This document shows positions 42,320 through 50,478 of a DNA stretch of 64,000 nt, in pieces. The stretch is taken from NCBI GenBank assembly GCA_964521195.1, contig CAZFRE010000004.1:124001-188000 (forward strand). Reading direction: 5' to 3'. Below the pieces are notes generated by a model. That model had not been told where the DNA came from, did no database searches, and saw only the letters and a list, made by a program, of their open reading frames with translations. Positions within the stretch are counted from its first letter, which is position 1; each line of letters opens with the position of its first letter. The position numbers and the translations under genes are program-made. The stretch is from CAWDNM01 sp964521195. GTDB taxonomy: Bacteria; Actinomycetota; Coriobacteriia; Anaerosomatales; JAAXUF01.

Positions 42320-44155
42320 CTACGCCCCGGCCATGGTGACGAACGCCGCGCCGGCGCCAAGTGAGAGGCCGAGGTAGAGCACGGCGGCGATCACCATCAT
42401 CGCGATGCCGAGCATCGTCGCCGAGACGGGCTTGTCGGCGAGCATGCGGCGGCGTGCGAACTCGGTGACTCCTACGCCGGCGACCATGACGAGCATGACC
42501 GCGATGCCGGTCGTGACGGCGAACGTCGCGGTGAGCGCGGCGCCGAGCTCGAGCAACTCGCCGAGGCCGAAGATGACCGCCGCCACGATGACTCCGAGTG
42601 CGAACCCGAACGCGGTGTCGCGCAGGAGGTGGCGCCAGAACGCGCCCTCGCCCTGATCGGCGTCCTCGATCATCTCGGCGATGGCCCGCTGCGAGATGTC
42701 CTCGGCCGTGCGGAGGAGGAGGGGGAGCAGCAGGACGGCCGGCAGGATGAAGACCGCGGCATCGCCGAGGTCGGGGAAGAGACGCGGGGTGCCGGCGACG
42801 ACCGCGAAGGCGATGGCGGTCCACACGAGGATCCAGGCGTTGCGGCGAAGGAGCCACCACAGCATGTTGGCGACAGGACCGCCGTGCTCCGAGGAGCCCG
42901 TGGCGAGCGCGAGGTCCTCGGCGGACTCCTCCTCGAGGACGTCGAGCGCATCGTCGACGGTGACGATGCCCAGCAGCTTGCCGGTCTCGTCGACGACTGG
43001 CAGCGCGAGCAGGTCGTACTTGCTCATCTGCTCGGCGACGTCCTCCTGGTCGTCGTCGACATGGGAGACGAACAGGTCGCGCTCGGCGATCTCGGCGACC
43101 GTGGTGGTAGGGGAGGCGAGCAGCAGGTCGCGGAGGGAGATGACGCCCGCGAGGCGGCGGTTGGCCTCGACGACGTAGACGTAGTAGATGCTCTCCTGCT
43201 CGTCGGCTTCCGCGCGCAGCTGGTCGATGACCTGCTGGACGGTCATCTCGTCGGTGACGGTGGTGACCTCGGGGGTCATGATGCCGCCTGCGGTCTTCTC
43301 CTTGTAGCCGAGCAGCGAGCGGATCGCGCTCGACTCCTTCACGCCCATCAGCCGCAGCAGCGCCTCTGCCTTGTCGTAGGGCAGGTCGCCGATGATGTCG
43401 GCGGCGTCGTCCGGGTCCATCTCCGCCAGGAGGGCGGATGCGCGGCGCTCGGAGAGGTCGTCGATGACGTCGGCCTGCAGCTCGTCTTCGAGTTCGGAGA
43501 TCGTGTCGGCGGCGGCTTCGTTGTCGAGGTGCTCGAACACGCGGGCGCGCTGCGCCGGCGCGAGCTTCTCGAGGATGTCGGCGACGTCAGCGGGGTGGAG
43601 CTCGTGGAGGCGCTTGTGGGTCACGGACAGCTTGACCTGCGACAGGTCGCGGTCGAGCAGGTCCATGTAGTTCCACGCGATGATGTTCTCGTGCAGCTGC
43701 CGACCGAAGAGCCTCGCCGCGCCTGCGACCATGCGCTCGAGCAGCGGCGAGATCCCGCGCAGAATGCCGCGAACGCCCACCTCGGCGCCGAGGAGGCGCA
43801 GCTGGTTGCGCGACTCGGAGAGCTTGAGGTCGTTGACGCGCACGACCTTCATGCCCTGGGTGTCGACGATCTGCTTGCTCATGAGATCGCGCGACAGCAA
43901 GACCTCGTCGGGCTGCAGGTAGCTGAATCGGATCTCCGGTGCGGGCACCGACAGCACGATCTGCTCCCCGTCGAAGGCCGCCACGAACTTGCGCCACGAC
44001 AGCATGAACGGCGTCTTGTCCGGACCGACGAACGCGAGCGAGGTCACGCGAGGGAATACCTCGCCGGTCGCAATCGCGATGTCATTGATGGTGCCGATGT
44101 CCTCGCCAGCGGCATCGACCACCGGCTTGCCCAGCATCTGGGACAGGTAGATCAC
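42320..44155 (-). CDS. mgtE: MgtE-type Mg2+ transporter with N-terminal PRC-barrel
   Basis: 611 residues, ATG preceded by GGAGGGAGGGG. Order of domains: a PRC-barrel-like N-terminus (about 1-85: GKPVVDAAGEDIGTINDIAI), MgtE_N superhelix (about 185-285: LHELHPADVADILEKL, MDPDDAADIIGDLPYDKAEA), a CBS pair (about 290-420: TAGGIMTPEVTTVTDEMTVQ) and a membrane block (about 440-611). The PRC-barrel is extra compared with classical MgtE. MgtE is a Mg2+ channel gated by Mg2+ on its N and CBS domains. Expression is under the M-box at 44510-44645 (minus strand). Confidence 0.88.
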   Translation of the reverse strand: MIYLSQMLGKPVVDAAGEDIGTINDIAIATGEVFPRVTSLAFVGPDKTPFMLSWRKFVAAFDGEQIVLSVPAPEIRFSYLQPDEVLLSRDLMSKQIVDTQGMKVVRVNDLKLSESRNQLRLLGAEVGVRGILRGISPLLERMVAGAARLFGRQLHENIIAWNYMDLLDRDLSQVKLSVTHKRLHELHPADVADILEKLAPAQRARVFEHLDNEAAADTISELEDELQADVIDDLSERRASALLAEMDPDDAADIIGDLPYDKAEALLRLMGVKESSAIRSLLGYKEKTAGGIMTPEVTTVTDEMTVQQVIDQLRAEADEQESIYYVYVVEANRRLAGVISLRDLLLASPTTTVAEIAERDLFVSHVDDDQEDVAEQMSKYDLLALPVVDETGKLLGIVTVDDALDVLEEESAEDLALATGSSEHGGPVANMLWWLLRRNAWILVWTAIAFAVVAGTPRLFPDLGDAAVFILPAVLLLPLLLRTAEDISQRAIAEMIEDADQGEGAFWRHLLRDTAFGFALGVIVAAVIFGLGELLELGAALTATFAVTTGIAVMLVMVAGVGVTEFARRRMLADKPVSATMLGIAMMVIAAVLYLGLSLGAGAAFVTMAGA

Positions 44156-44320
44156 GGTTTCCCCTCCCTCCGGGTCTCACTGCGCGCGAGGGCGCAATCC
44201 CAGTGGGTCGTCTGGCGGCTGCTCCCCCGAGGAGCCGCCGACGAATCGGGGTCGCCTCGGGGCCTAGGTACTGTGAGGTTTCACGTAGGCCCTTGTCGTT
44301 CGGTTACAGGTCGGACAACG
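44156..44320 (-). other. structured leader between M-box terminator and mgtE
   Basis: Downstream of the terminator the mRNA would carry at least three hairpins before the ribosome site: GGGCCTA/TAGGCCC (44260-44266 with 44286-44292) with an inner GTGA/TCAC, GGCGGCT/AGCCGCC near 44217-44241, and a CACTG/CAGTG stem near 44181-44207. No gene is seen. It could affect translation or stability. Confidence 0.5.
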
Positions 44321-44352
44321 AAAAAGCCCCTGCGTCCGGGCGGACGAGGGGC
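44321..44352 (-). terminator. M-box expression-platform terminator
   Basis: On the minus strand GCCCCTCGTCC pairs with GGACGCAGGGGC (one bulge) around a 4-base loop, followed by TTTTT. It lies about 160 bases after the M-box and about 165 before the mgtE start, so Mg2+-dependent attenuation is likely. Confidence 0.85.
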
Positions 44353-44509
44353 AGCGGCTGGCACGCGCTCCGCGCGTGCATGCCCGACACGGATGCCTGC
44401 CAAAGGCGCACGTGACGGACGGATTCACCGCTCACATCCCTCGTCAATGGATTTGGCACTGTCCGACGTAGGGCGCACGACGCGTGGTGTCGTCGACGCA
44501 GCGGGAATG

Positions 44510-44645
44510 CCCGCCTCCGCAGAGCCCAGCCACCTTAGCCTTCGCCTTAAGCCGGCGAGGGCTGTTCTACCCATTGGCGTCTCTCGACATTTCCGGGCAG
44601 TGGCCTGTGTTCGAACAGGAGCCGCACCGTAACGGACGGAGCTGA
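44510..44645 (-). ncRNA. M-box (ykoK) Mg2+ riboswitch
   Basis: Read on the minus strand, the conserved M-box blocks follow in order: GTTACGGTGCGGCTCCTGTT, GAACACAGGCCACTGCCC (44612-44595), GTCGAGAGACGCCAATGGG (44588-44570) and AAGGCTAAGGTGGCTGGG (44542-44525). This closely matches the Mg2+-sensing leader found before mgtE-type genes, in which bound Mg2+ promotes termination. With the promoter upstream and terminator downstream, it should turn off the mgtE/NRMT/cyclo-ligase operon when Mg2+ is plentiful. Confidence 0.95.
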
Positions 44646-44689
44646 CTTCCTCGATGTCAACGCCACAAGCCGAGGCTTGCAGCACAGGC

Positions 44690-44718
44690 ATTGTATTCCC
44701 GCAGCTGGGCAAGGGCAA
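44690..44718 (-). promoter_or_regulatory. promoter of the M-box/mgtE transcript
   Basis: On the minus strand TTGCCC (44718-44713), a 17-bp spacer and TACAAT (44695-44690) form a good promoter. The start would fall about 35 bases before the first M-box block, giving a leader of about 530 bases. Confidence 0.7.
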
Positions 44719-44843
44719 TAGCGGCGCCGAGGAGGTCGGTCGAGGACGGTGAGCCCATGTCGGGTAGAAACGGGGTAGCCCGATTCCCGCGGTGCGCGAG
44801 GCAACCGACCGCGCCGCTGCCGACCAGCGCGAAGGAGTCACCA

Positions 44844-46256
44844 ATGGCCTCGAATACGAATGCCGGCACGCTCGTGCGTACCGAGATCCCGGCCGGCTCG
44901 GCGGTCGTCGTGGTTGTCAGCTCGGGTGCGCCCCCCGCATCGGCGCCATCAGTGTTCGCGCCCGCAGTGACCGGCATGTCGCAAGCCGATGCGCTCGGCG
45001 CACTTCAGCAGGCGGGCCTCAACGCGCAGTTCTTCTCCCAAGCGAGCGAGACGCTTCGCAGCGGCACGGTGATCGCGCAGTGGCCCCGCGCGGGCGAGTC
45101 GACGCAGCCGGGCGGGCCCGCCGTCGTTCTGGTGTCCTCTGGGGCGCCGGCAGAGGGCAGCGCACTGCTCGGCGTGCCGAACGTGATCGGCCAGCCGGAG
45201 TCGCAGGCACACGCGACGCTGCAGCAGTCCGGCCTGCGCGCCACGAGCGTACAGGTGCCCAGCGCCACGGTGCCTGCGGGCGTCGTGCTCGGGCAGCTCC
45301 CCGAGGAACGCTCGCTCGCGCCGGCGAAGCGTGGCTCGGCGTGGGTGTGGATCGTCGTGGCCCTCGCCGTGCTTGCGCTCGCCGCAGGCGCATTCTTCCT
45401 GCTGAACAAGCCCTCTGTGCCCGCCGAGATGGTGAAGGTCCCCCAGATCGTCGGCGAGAGCCGGGAGTCCGCCGAACAGGCGCTGACCGAGGCGGGGCTC
45501 GCCGTCGGCACGGTGACCGAGAGTCCCAGCACAACCGCGACCGCAGGCGACGTCATGTCGCAGGACCCTGTCGCCGGGACCGAGGTCGCCGCCGGCTCGA
45601 GAATCGACATCACCGTGGCGACGAAGAGCGACCTCGTCGAGGTTCCCGACGTCGTGGGCATGTCGAGGGACGCGGCCATGCAGGAACTCGCCCGCGCCCA
45701 GCTTGAAGTCGGCACGACCGAGGCGCCGAGCGACAGCGTCGCTTCCGGAAACGTCATCTCGCAAAGCCCGAAGGCCGGTCAGATGGTGCCTGCCGACACC
45801 GAGGTCGGGATCGTCGTATCGAGCGGTGCCGAGCAGACCAACGTGAACGTCCCCAACGTTGTCGGGCTCTCGAAGAGCGACGCGACGAGCGAGCTGTCCG
45901 ACGCCGGCCTCAAGGTGAAGTCCGTCGACACCTACAGCGACTCGGTTCCCAGCGGCGAGGTCATCGGTCAGGCCCCGCCGAGCGGTGCGTCCGTGGCTCC
46001 CGGCACGGTTGTCGCGCTGCTTGTCTCGGCAGGGCCGCCCCCGGCGGCGAACCCGGCGGTCAACGTGCCTGATGTGGTGGGCATGTCGCTGGCGGACGCG
46101 AAGACCGAGCTCGCGAACGCCGGTCTCAAGGCCACGTCGTATACAAGCGATGGAAGCGGCAAGCCCGCTGACGAGGTGCTCTACCAGACACCCGCGGGCG
46201 GCGAGAGCGCGCCGCAGGACAGCCAGGTGGTGCTGGTGGTCTCGAGCGGGAACTGA
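44844..46256 (+). CDS. PASTA-repeat membrane protein without kinase domain
   Basis: 470 residues from an ATG with AAGGAG about 7 bases upstream. It begins with half a PASTA unit (GTLVRTEIPAGSAVVVVVSS), then two more PASTA-like units (to about 155), then one TM helix (AWVWIVVALAVLALAAGAFF, about 170-190), then four complete PASTA domains (VPQIVGESRESAEQALTEAG, VPDVVGMSRDAAMQELARAQ, VPNVVGLSKSDATSELSDAG, VPDVVGMSLADAKTELANAG). PASTA domains bind peptidoglycan or beta-lactams, usually on PknB kinases or PBPs; no kinase or PBP part is present. The protein may act as a wall sensor or anchor partner. Confidence 0.87.
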   Translation: MASNTNAGTLVRTEIPAGSAVVVVVSSGAPPASAPSVFAPAVTGMSQADALGALQQAGLNAQFFSQASETLRSGTVIAQWPRAGESTQPGGPAVVLVSSGAPAEGSALLGVPNVIGQPESQAHATLQQSGLRATSVQVPSATVPAGVVLGQLPEERSLAPAKRGSAWVWIVVALAVLALAAGAFFLLNKPSVPAEMVKVPQIVGESRESAEQALTEAGLAVGTVTESPSTTATAGDVMSQDPVAGTEVAAGSRIDITVATKSDLVEVPDVVGMSRDAAMQELARAQLEVGTTEAPSDSVASGNVISQSPKAGQMVPADTEVGIVVSSGAEQTNVNVPNVVGLSKSDATSELSDAGLKVKSVDTYSDSVPSGEVIGQAPPSGASVAPGTVVALLVSAGPPPAANPAVNVPDVVGMSLADAKTELANAGLKATSYTSDGSGKPADEVLYQTPAGGESAPQDSQVVLVVSSGN

Positions 46257-46282
46257 TCGCGGGAGTCGCTCTCGTACGGTGC

Positions 46283-47533
46283 TCAGCGAAGCGTGAAAGT
46301 GCGCCACCCTGACGTCGCCGCCGTGTACTCGCGGTAGGGATCGGCGATCCCGCCCGCCGTCGCGGCGCGGACCCGGTACGTGCCGGCCTTCTTCACGAGC
46401 TGCCGCGTGGTCCAAGCGCCGGTCGTCTTCGCCTTCACGTTGACCGACTTGTACGAGCGCCATTTCCCGTGCAGACGGCGCTGGATCGTGACCTTGACGG
46501 TGGCAGCGCGTCGCGGGCTGATCGATCCCGAGAACCGGACCTTGGTGCCGCGCCGTGAGCCTGTCGCCTTGGGCGTGCTCGCCTTGCCGGTGAACTTGGT
46601 CGCGTTGAGGGTGATGATGCGTGAGGCCCGCCAGGTGCGGTCCCCGTTCCAGGTGAAGCCCTCGGTCAGCTGGGCCTCCATCTCGATCTTGTAGGTGCCC
46701 GCCTCCGTCATCGTGAACGGGTAGTTCACCACCGAGGGATACCCGTCGGTGAACGTCGGATGCGGGCGAAGCAGGTTGGGATCGTGACGCTCGCTCCCTC
46801 GAGCCTGCGGTATGGGCACGCGCGTCCACGCGTAGCGCTGCACCGGGGTGCGGTGCTTGTCACGGATCGTCGCGGTCGAGAGACGGTAGACGCGGACGGC
46901 GACCGGACCGCTGAGCTGCGGACTCCAGCTGACGGGGTCGTCGCCGAGCCTGAGGTTGTCGCCATCGCCCGGCACGTCCATCGTCACCACGAACGGGCGC
47001 TCGTACAGCGACCGTCCGTATCGGCTGCGCATGGCCATGCTCGCCGCGTAGCCGCTCGTCGGGCAGCTGCTCGAGAGGGTGACCGGCGCCGTGACCACTA
47101 CGGACGCTGTCGCAGGGACCGACTGCGTGGTGCCGCCGTCGTAGAGCGCGACACCGCGCAGGTCATAGCGGGCACCCATCGGCGCCGAGAGCCTCGCGAA
47201 CGCCGCCGGCGGGTAGTGGATCTCGTATTCGTGCCAGTCCCGCTCGGCGCCGGTGCCCTGGCGCACGTTCTCGGCGTACCACTCGATGAGCGCTCCCGAG
47301 TACGAGGTCGGCGGGTTGGTCCACGTGGCGCCGATGACGTAGCCCTGGGCGATAGCCTGGAGGTTCATCAGCGGGAGCATCGGCTGGGCACTGGGGTCGC
47401 GCACGATCACTCGGACGGTGACCGTGCCGGCGGTTGCCGTGCGCTCCTGTGTCGCGTCCAGCGCGGGGGCAGCACCGAGTGCGATGCTGATCGCAAAGAC
47501 CAGAACCGCAAGCGAGCGTATGAAGCTCTTCAT
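46283..47533 (-). CDS. exported protein with Ig-like C-terminal domain
   Basis: 416 residues with a signal peptide (IRSLAVLVFAISIALGAAPA). Unrecognised beta-rich domains fill the middle (VTVRVIVRDPSAQPMLPLMN; YDLRGVALYDGGTTQ). The last 100 residues form an Ig-like module (TVKVTIQRRLHGKWRSYKSV, then KKAGTYRVRAATAG), similar in style to tails of the exported proteins at 1452, 52123 and 56546. No catalytic motif is seen. It probably works at the cell surface. Confidence 0.75.
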   Translation of the reverse strand: MKSFIRSLAVLVFAISIALGAAPALDATQERTATAGTVTVRVIVRDPSAQPMLPLMNLQAIAQGYVIGATWTNPPTSYSGALIEWYAENVRQGTGAERDWHEYEIHYPPAAFARLSAPMGARYDLRGVALYDGGTTQSVPATASVVVTAPVTLSSSCPTSGYAASMAMRSRYGRSLYERPFVVTMDVPGDGDNLRLGDDPVSWSPQLSGPVAVRVYRLSTATIRDKHRTPVQRYAWTRVPIPQARGSERHDPNLLRPHPTFTDGYPSVVNYPFTMTEAGTYKIEMEAQLTEGFTWNGDRTWRASRIITLNATKFTGKASTPKATGSRRGTKVRFSGSISPRRAATVKVTIQRRLHGKWRSYKSVNVKAKTTGAWTTRQLVKKAGTYRVRAATAGGIADPYREYTAATSGWRTFTLR

Positions 47534-47747
47534 CGATGCCCCCTTTCACACGAGGCGCGTACAGGTTCGACGGCTCGTGCCATGGGATCGTGCCCGGCGC
47601 CGTCGTCAAAGCCGTCGCCCGCTGCGCATGGCGACATTTCTGAATCTATTGTCGGCGCGTTTGGCCTGCTGCTCGACCATATGTTTGGTATGGGAGCTCG
47701 GGGGACGCGACGCGAGGACGGTCGCCGAGAACGGTCGCGCCTGCGGA

Positions 47748-48629
47748 TCAGCCGCGCGAAGAGAGCCAGAGTCCGGCGAACTCGGACCAGCCGTCGCCGC
47801 GCTCGCCGCTTGTCGCGAGGACGTTGTCGCGCGCCTGTGCGGCGGCGAGCACGCGCGAGTCGTGCAGCGCGTTGGCTACCACGACGCCGAGCGACACGGC
47901 GTCCGCCATCTCCGCATCGGTCGCGGAATCGCCGAGAGCGGCTGCCTGTTCCGGGGCGAGGCCGCGGCGCGCGAGATCGGCTGCGACCGATCCGGCCTTC
48001 GTCACGCCGGCGGGCATCAGGTGATAGGCGTGCACCTCGGTGATGTCCTCGGCGAGCCCGGTCGAGAGCGGGTGGATGATGCCGTTGTCGACCAGGTCGA
48101 GCGGCAGCTCGAACTGGCTCAGCAGCGCCTGCGCGGCCGCGATGTCGAGCGAACCGCGCAGCATATGGGTGGCCTCGCGGTTGTGGTGGTAGGGCGCGTG
48201 ATGCTCGAGCCGGCCGGGGAACGCCTCGAAGAGCGCGTCCAGGGCGCCGATGCGCTCGATGGCGTGATGCGGTGTCTCGCCCGGCTCGAGCGCGTCTGTC
48301 GGCCAGTCACCGGCAAGGAAGATGGGCTCGGCCCCGCGGTCGGGAACGATCACGCACCCGAGCTCTGCGATGAACCCCCGCCAGCCGAGCAGCCGGGCGA
48401 TCTCGGCGCACTGGATGCGGTTTCGTCCGGTGGTGATGACGACGGTCAGGCCAGCGGCGTTGACGCGGGCCACGGCGTGGGCCGTGCTGGCCGAGGGCGC
48501 GCCTGAACCATCGATGAGCAACGAGCCGCCCAGGCCGAGCAGCGTGCCGTCCAGGTCGGTGTAGAGCGTCTCGACGGCGGCGAGCGCCTCGAGCGCGGAC
48601 GGGGACGCTGAAAGCAGTGGGATCGTCAT
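47748..48629 (-). CDS. HAD-superfamily phosphatase (Cof/MPGP-like)
   Basis: 293 residues from the ATG at 48629; a longer frame to 48719 lacks similarity. HAD motif I YTDLDGTLLG (nucleophile Asp), motif II VVITTGR, a Lys in PAGVTKAGSVAADLARRG and motif IV ALGDSATDAEMAD are intact, with a C2-type cap between. Close patterns are the Cof and mannosyl-3-phosphoglycerate phosphatases. The substrate is not predictable. Confidence 0.85.
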   Translation of the reverse strand: MTIPLLSASPSALEALAAVETLYTDLDGTLLGLGGSLLIDGSGAPSASTAHAVARVNAAGLTVVITTGRNRIQCAEIARLLGWRGFIAELGCVIVPDRGAEPIFLAGDWPTDALEPGETPHHAIERIGALDALFEAFPGRLEHHAPYHHNREATHMLRGSLDIAAAQALLSQFELPLDLVDNGIIHPLSTGLAEDITEVHAYHLMPAGVTKAGSVAADLARRGLAPEQAAALGDSATDAEMADAVSLGVVVANALHDSRVLAAAQARDNVLATSGERGDGWSEFAGLWLSSRG

Positions 48630-48766
48630 ACGCCGATGATACCCGAGCCCGCGGCTCGCTCGCGTGGGGGCACCGGGAGGTGACCGCACCAGCCGCCCCG
48701 GAGTCGGTGCCGTGGACATTCAGGCCGTTTGCCCTGCTCGCACTCGCGGCCCGCGCGCCGTCGCGG

Positions 48767-48772
48767 TATAAC
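48767..48772 (+). promoter_or_regulatory. -10 element TATAAC for the GNAT gene
   Basis: TATAAC lies 39 bases before the ATG at 48811 in the divergent region between the HAD and GNAT genes. No clear -35 is seen. Confidence 0.4.
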
Positions 48773-48810
48773 TGAACCGCCGCAGATGCGGCGTACCCAG
48801 AGGAGTACCG

Positions 48811-49419
48811 ATGATGAACGACGCCTTCGAGCTTCCCTTTCCGCAGTACCGTTGCCCGACGTGTGGCAAGGACCTGCCGCTCGGCGAAGCACGCATGACC
48901 GTGACCTGCGCCTCCCACATGCACCGCGAGTCGCCCGAGTTCTCCGTGAGGCTCGCCGAAGCGGCCGATGCCGACGCGGTCGCACTGCTGTGCGAGCGCG
49001 CTCTCGGCGAGACCGACGTCGATGTGTTCGGCCGGACGTTCGACGTGCTCGCGGGCGCCAACCTTGTGGCCGTCGCCGGCGACGAGCTCGTGGGTCTGCT
49101 CGCGCTCGCGATCAGCCGAGGTGAGCTCACTGTCGTGCTGCTCTCCGTCTACCCGGACTTCCAGGGCGCCGGCGTCGGCTCGGCGCTGCTGGCCGCGGCC
49201 GATGAGTTCGCAGCCAAGCGGGGACTGAGCTTCATGCGCGTCGCCATCACCAACGACGACATCCCGCAGCTCTACTTCTACCAGCGTCACGGGTTCTCGA
49301 TCTACGAGACCGCGGTCGGCGAGGTGGCCGATCGCTTCGGTGCGGCGACACCGGGCTTCTCGGGCATTCCCGTCCGAGACGAGATCCGCCTGCGCCGCGC
49401 AGTCTGCCCCTCCAGCTAG
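48811..49419 (+). CDS. GNAT acetyltransferase with N-terminal zinc-ribbon-like segment
   Basis: 202 residues, ATG with GAGGAG about 6 bases upstream. The first 40 residues hold CPTC, then a later Cys and two His (CASHMH), resembling a small zinc site. The GNAT domain follows (about 45-190) with motif A VYPDFQGAGVGSALL and motif B YFYQRHGF. The C-terminus extends by about 25 residues. A regulatory or substrate-recognition role for the metal segment is inferred. Confidence 0.8.
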   Translation: MMNDAFELPFPQYRCPTCGKDLPLGEARMTVTCASHMHRESPEFSVRLAEAADADAVALLCERALGETDVDVFGRTFDVLAGANLVAVAGDELVGLLALAISRGELTVVLLSVYPDFQGAGVGSALLAAADEFAAKRGLSFMRVAITNDDIPQLYFYQRHGFSIYETAVGEVADRFGAATPGFSGIPVRDEIRLRRAVCPSS

Positions 49420-49447
49420 CACGTCGTTTCGCGAAGGGAGTCACCGA

Positions 49448-50470
49448 ATGACCCGCACCATGCGTGTGTGTGCCGTTGCATTCATCGCGTTGCTCACTGC
49501 GGCGTCTCTGTCCGGATGCGGCCTGCTCGGGCCGACGAAGGCCGAGCCCTCCGGCGGTGCCGAGGCGACCTCGAGCGTCCCTGCCGCCGAGGCGATCCCG
49601 GTCAAGATCGGCACGCTGGCCACAGAAGACTCGCTGCCCCTGTGGGTTGCCGAGAGCATGGGCTACTTCTCGACCGAGGGTCTGCCCAAGGTCGAGATCG
49701 TCGTCTTCCAGTCGGCGCAGGAGCGCGACGTCGCGCTGGCGTCCGGCGCGATCGACGGCTTCATGGGCGACCTCATCGCCGCTGCGAACCTCTCGGCGAG
49801 CGGGAAGGGCGTCAAGGTCGCCACGATCATGCTCGGCGCCGATCAGTCGCAGGGGCGCTTCGGCGTTGCCGTGCCGCCGAAGTCCGAGGTCGCCGAACTC
49901 GCCGCGCTTGCGGACACGCCGGTCGGGACCTCCTCGGCGACGATCCAGGAGTACGTGCTCGATGGCCTCATGGCCGAGGCGGGCGTCTCGGCGGATCGCG
50001 TGAAGGTCGAAGAGGTCAAGAAGGTGCCGGTGCGTTTCGAGCTGCTCATGGCGAACAAGCTCAAGGCGGCCGCACTCCCCGAGCCGTTCCTCACGCTCGC
50101 CGAGCAGGGCGGCGCGAAGATAGTCGGCGATGACACCAAGGCCGAGAAGAACCTCTCGCAGACGGTGCTGCTCTTCTCCGACGAGTTCCTCGCCAAGACG
50201 GGCGGACCGGAGACGGTCGCCGGCGTGCTCGGGGCGTGGGACATCGCGGTCAACGACATCAACAAGAACCCGGAGCAGTATCGCAAGATGCTCGTGGATA
50301 AGGCGCGCCTGCCCGCTCCGCTCGCCGAGTCGTACAAGGTTCAGACGTACCCCACGGCCGTGCTCCCGACCCAGGCGGACGTTGACGCGGTTCTCGAGTG
50401 GATGAAGGCCAAGGGCTACCTCAAGAGCGACGTCACGTACGATCAGATCGTCGGAACACCGACGGACTGA
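49448..50470 (+). CDS. NitT/TauT-type ABC transporter substrate-binding lipoprotein
   Basis: 340 residues, ATG with AAGGGAG about 8 bases upstream. A lipobox (AASLSGC, Cys about 23) anchors it. The mature part starts with IPVKIGTLATEDSLPLWVAE and GYFSTEGLPKVEIVVF, the SsuA/ThiY-like fold, with SATIQEYVLDGLM later. This family binds sulfonates, nitrate, pyrimidine precursors or similar. It is followed by its ATPase and permease. Confidence 0.9.
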   Translation: MTRTMRVCAVAFIALLTAASLSGCGLLGPTKAEPSGGAEATSSVPAAEAIPVKIGTLATEDSLPLWVAESMGYFSTEGLPKVEIVVFQSAQERDVALASGAIDGFMGDLIAAANLSASGKGVKVATIMLGADQSQGRFGVAVPPKSEVAELAALADTPVGTSSATIQEYVLDGLMAEAGVSADRVKVEEVKKVPVRFELLMANKLKAAALPEPFLTLAEQGGAKIVGDDTKAEKNLSQTVLLFSDEFLAKTGGPETVAGVLGAWDIAVNDINKNPEQYRKMLVDKARLPAPLAESYKVQTYPTAVLPTQADVDAVLEWMKAKGYLKSDVTYDQIVGTPTD

Positions 50471-50478
50471 CGCTGCAC

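Noticed and set aside
47534..47747. c-di-GMP riboswitch before the exported-protein gene
   Set aside because: No GEMM-type GCAAA/GGGACGCAAAGCC blocks were seen here or before the other exported-protein genes.
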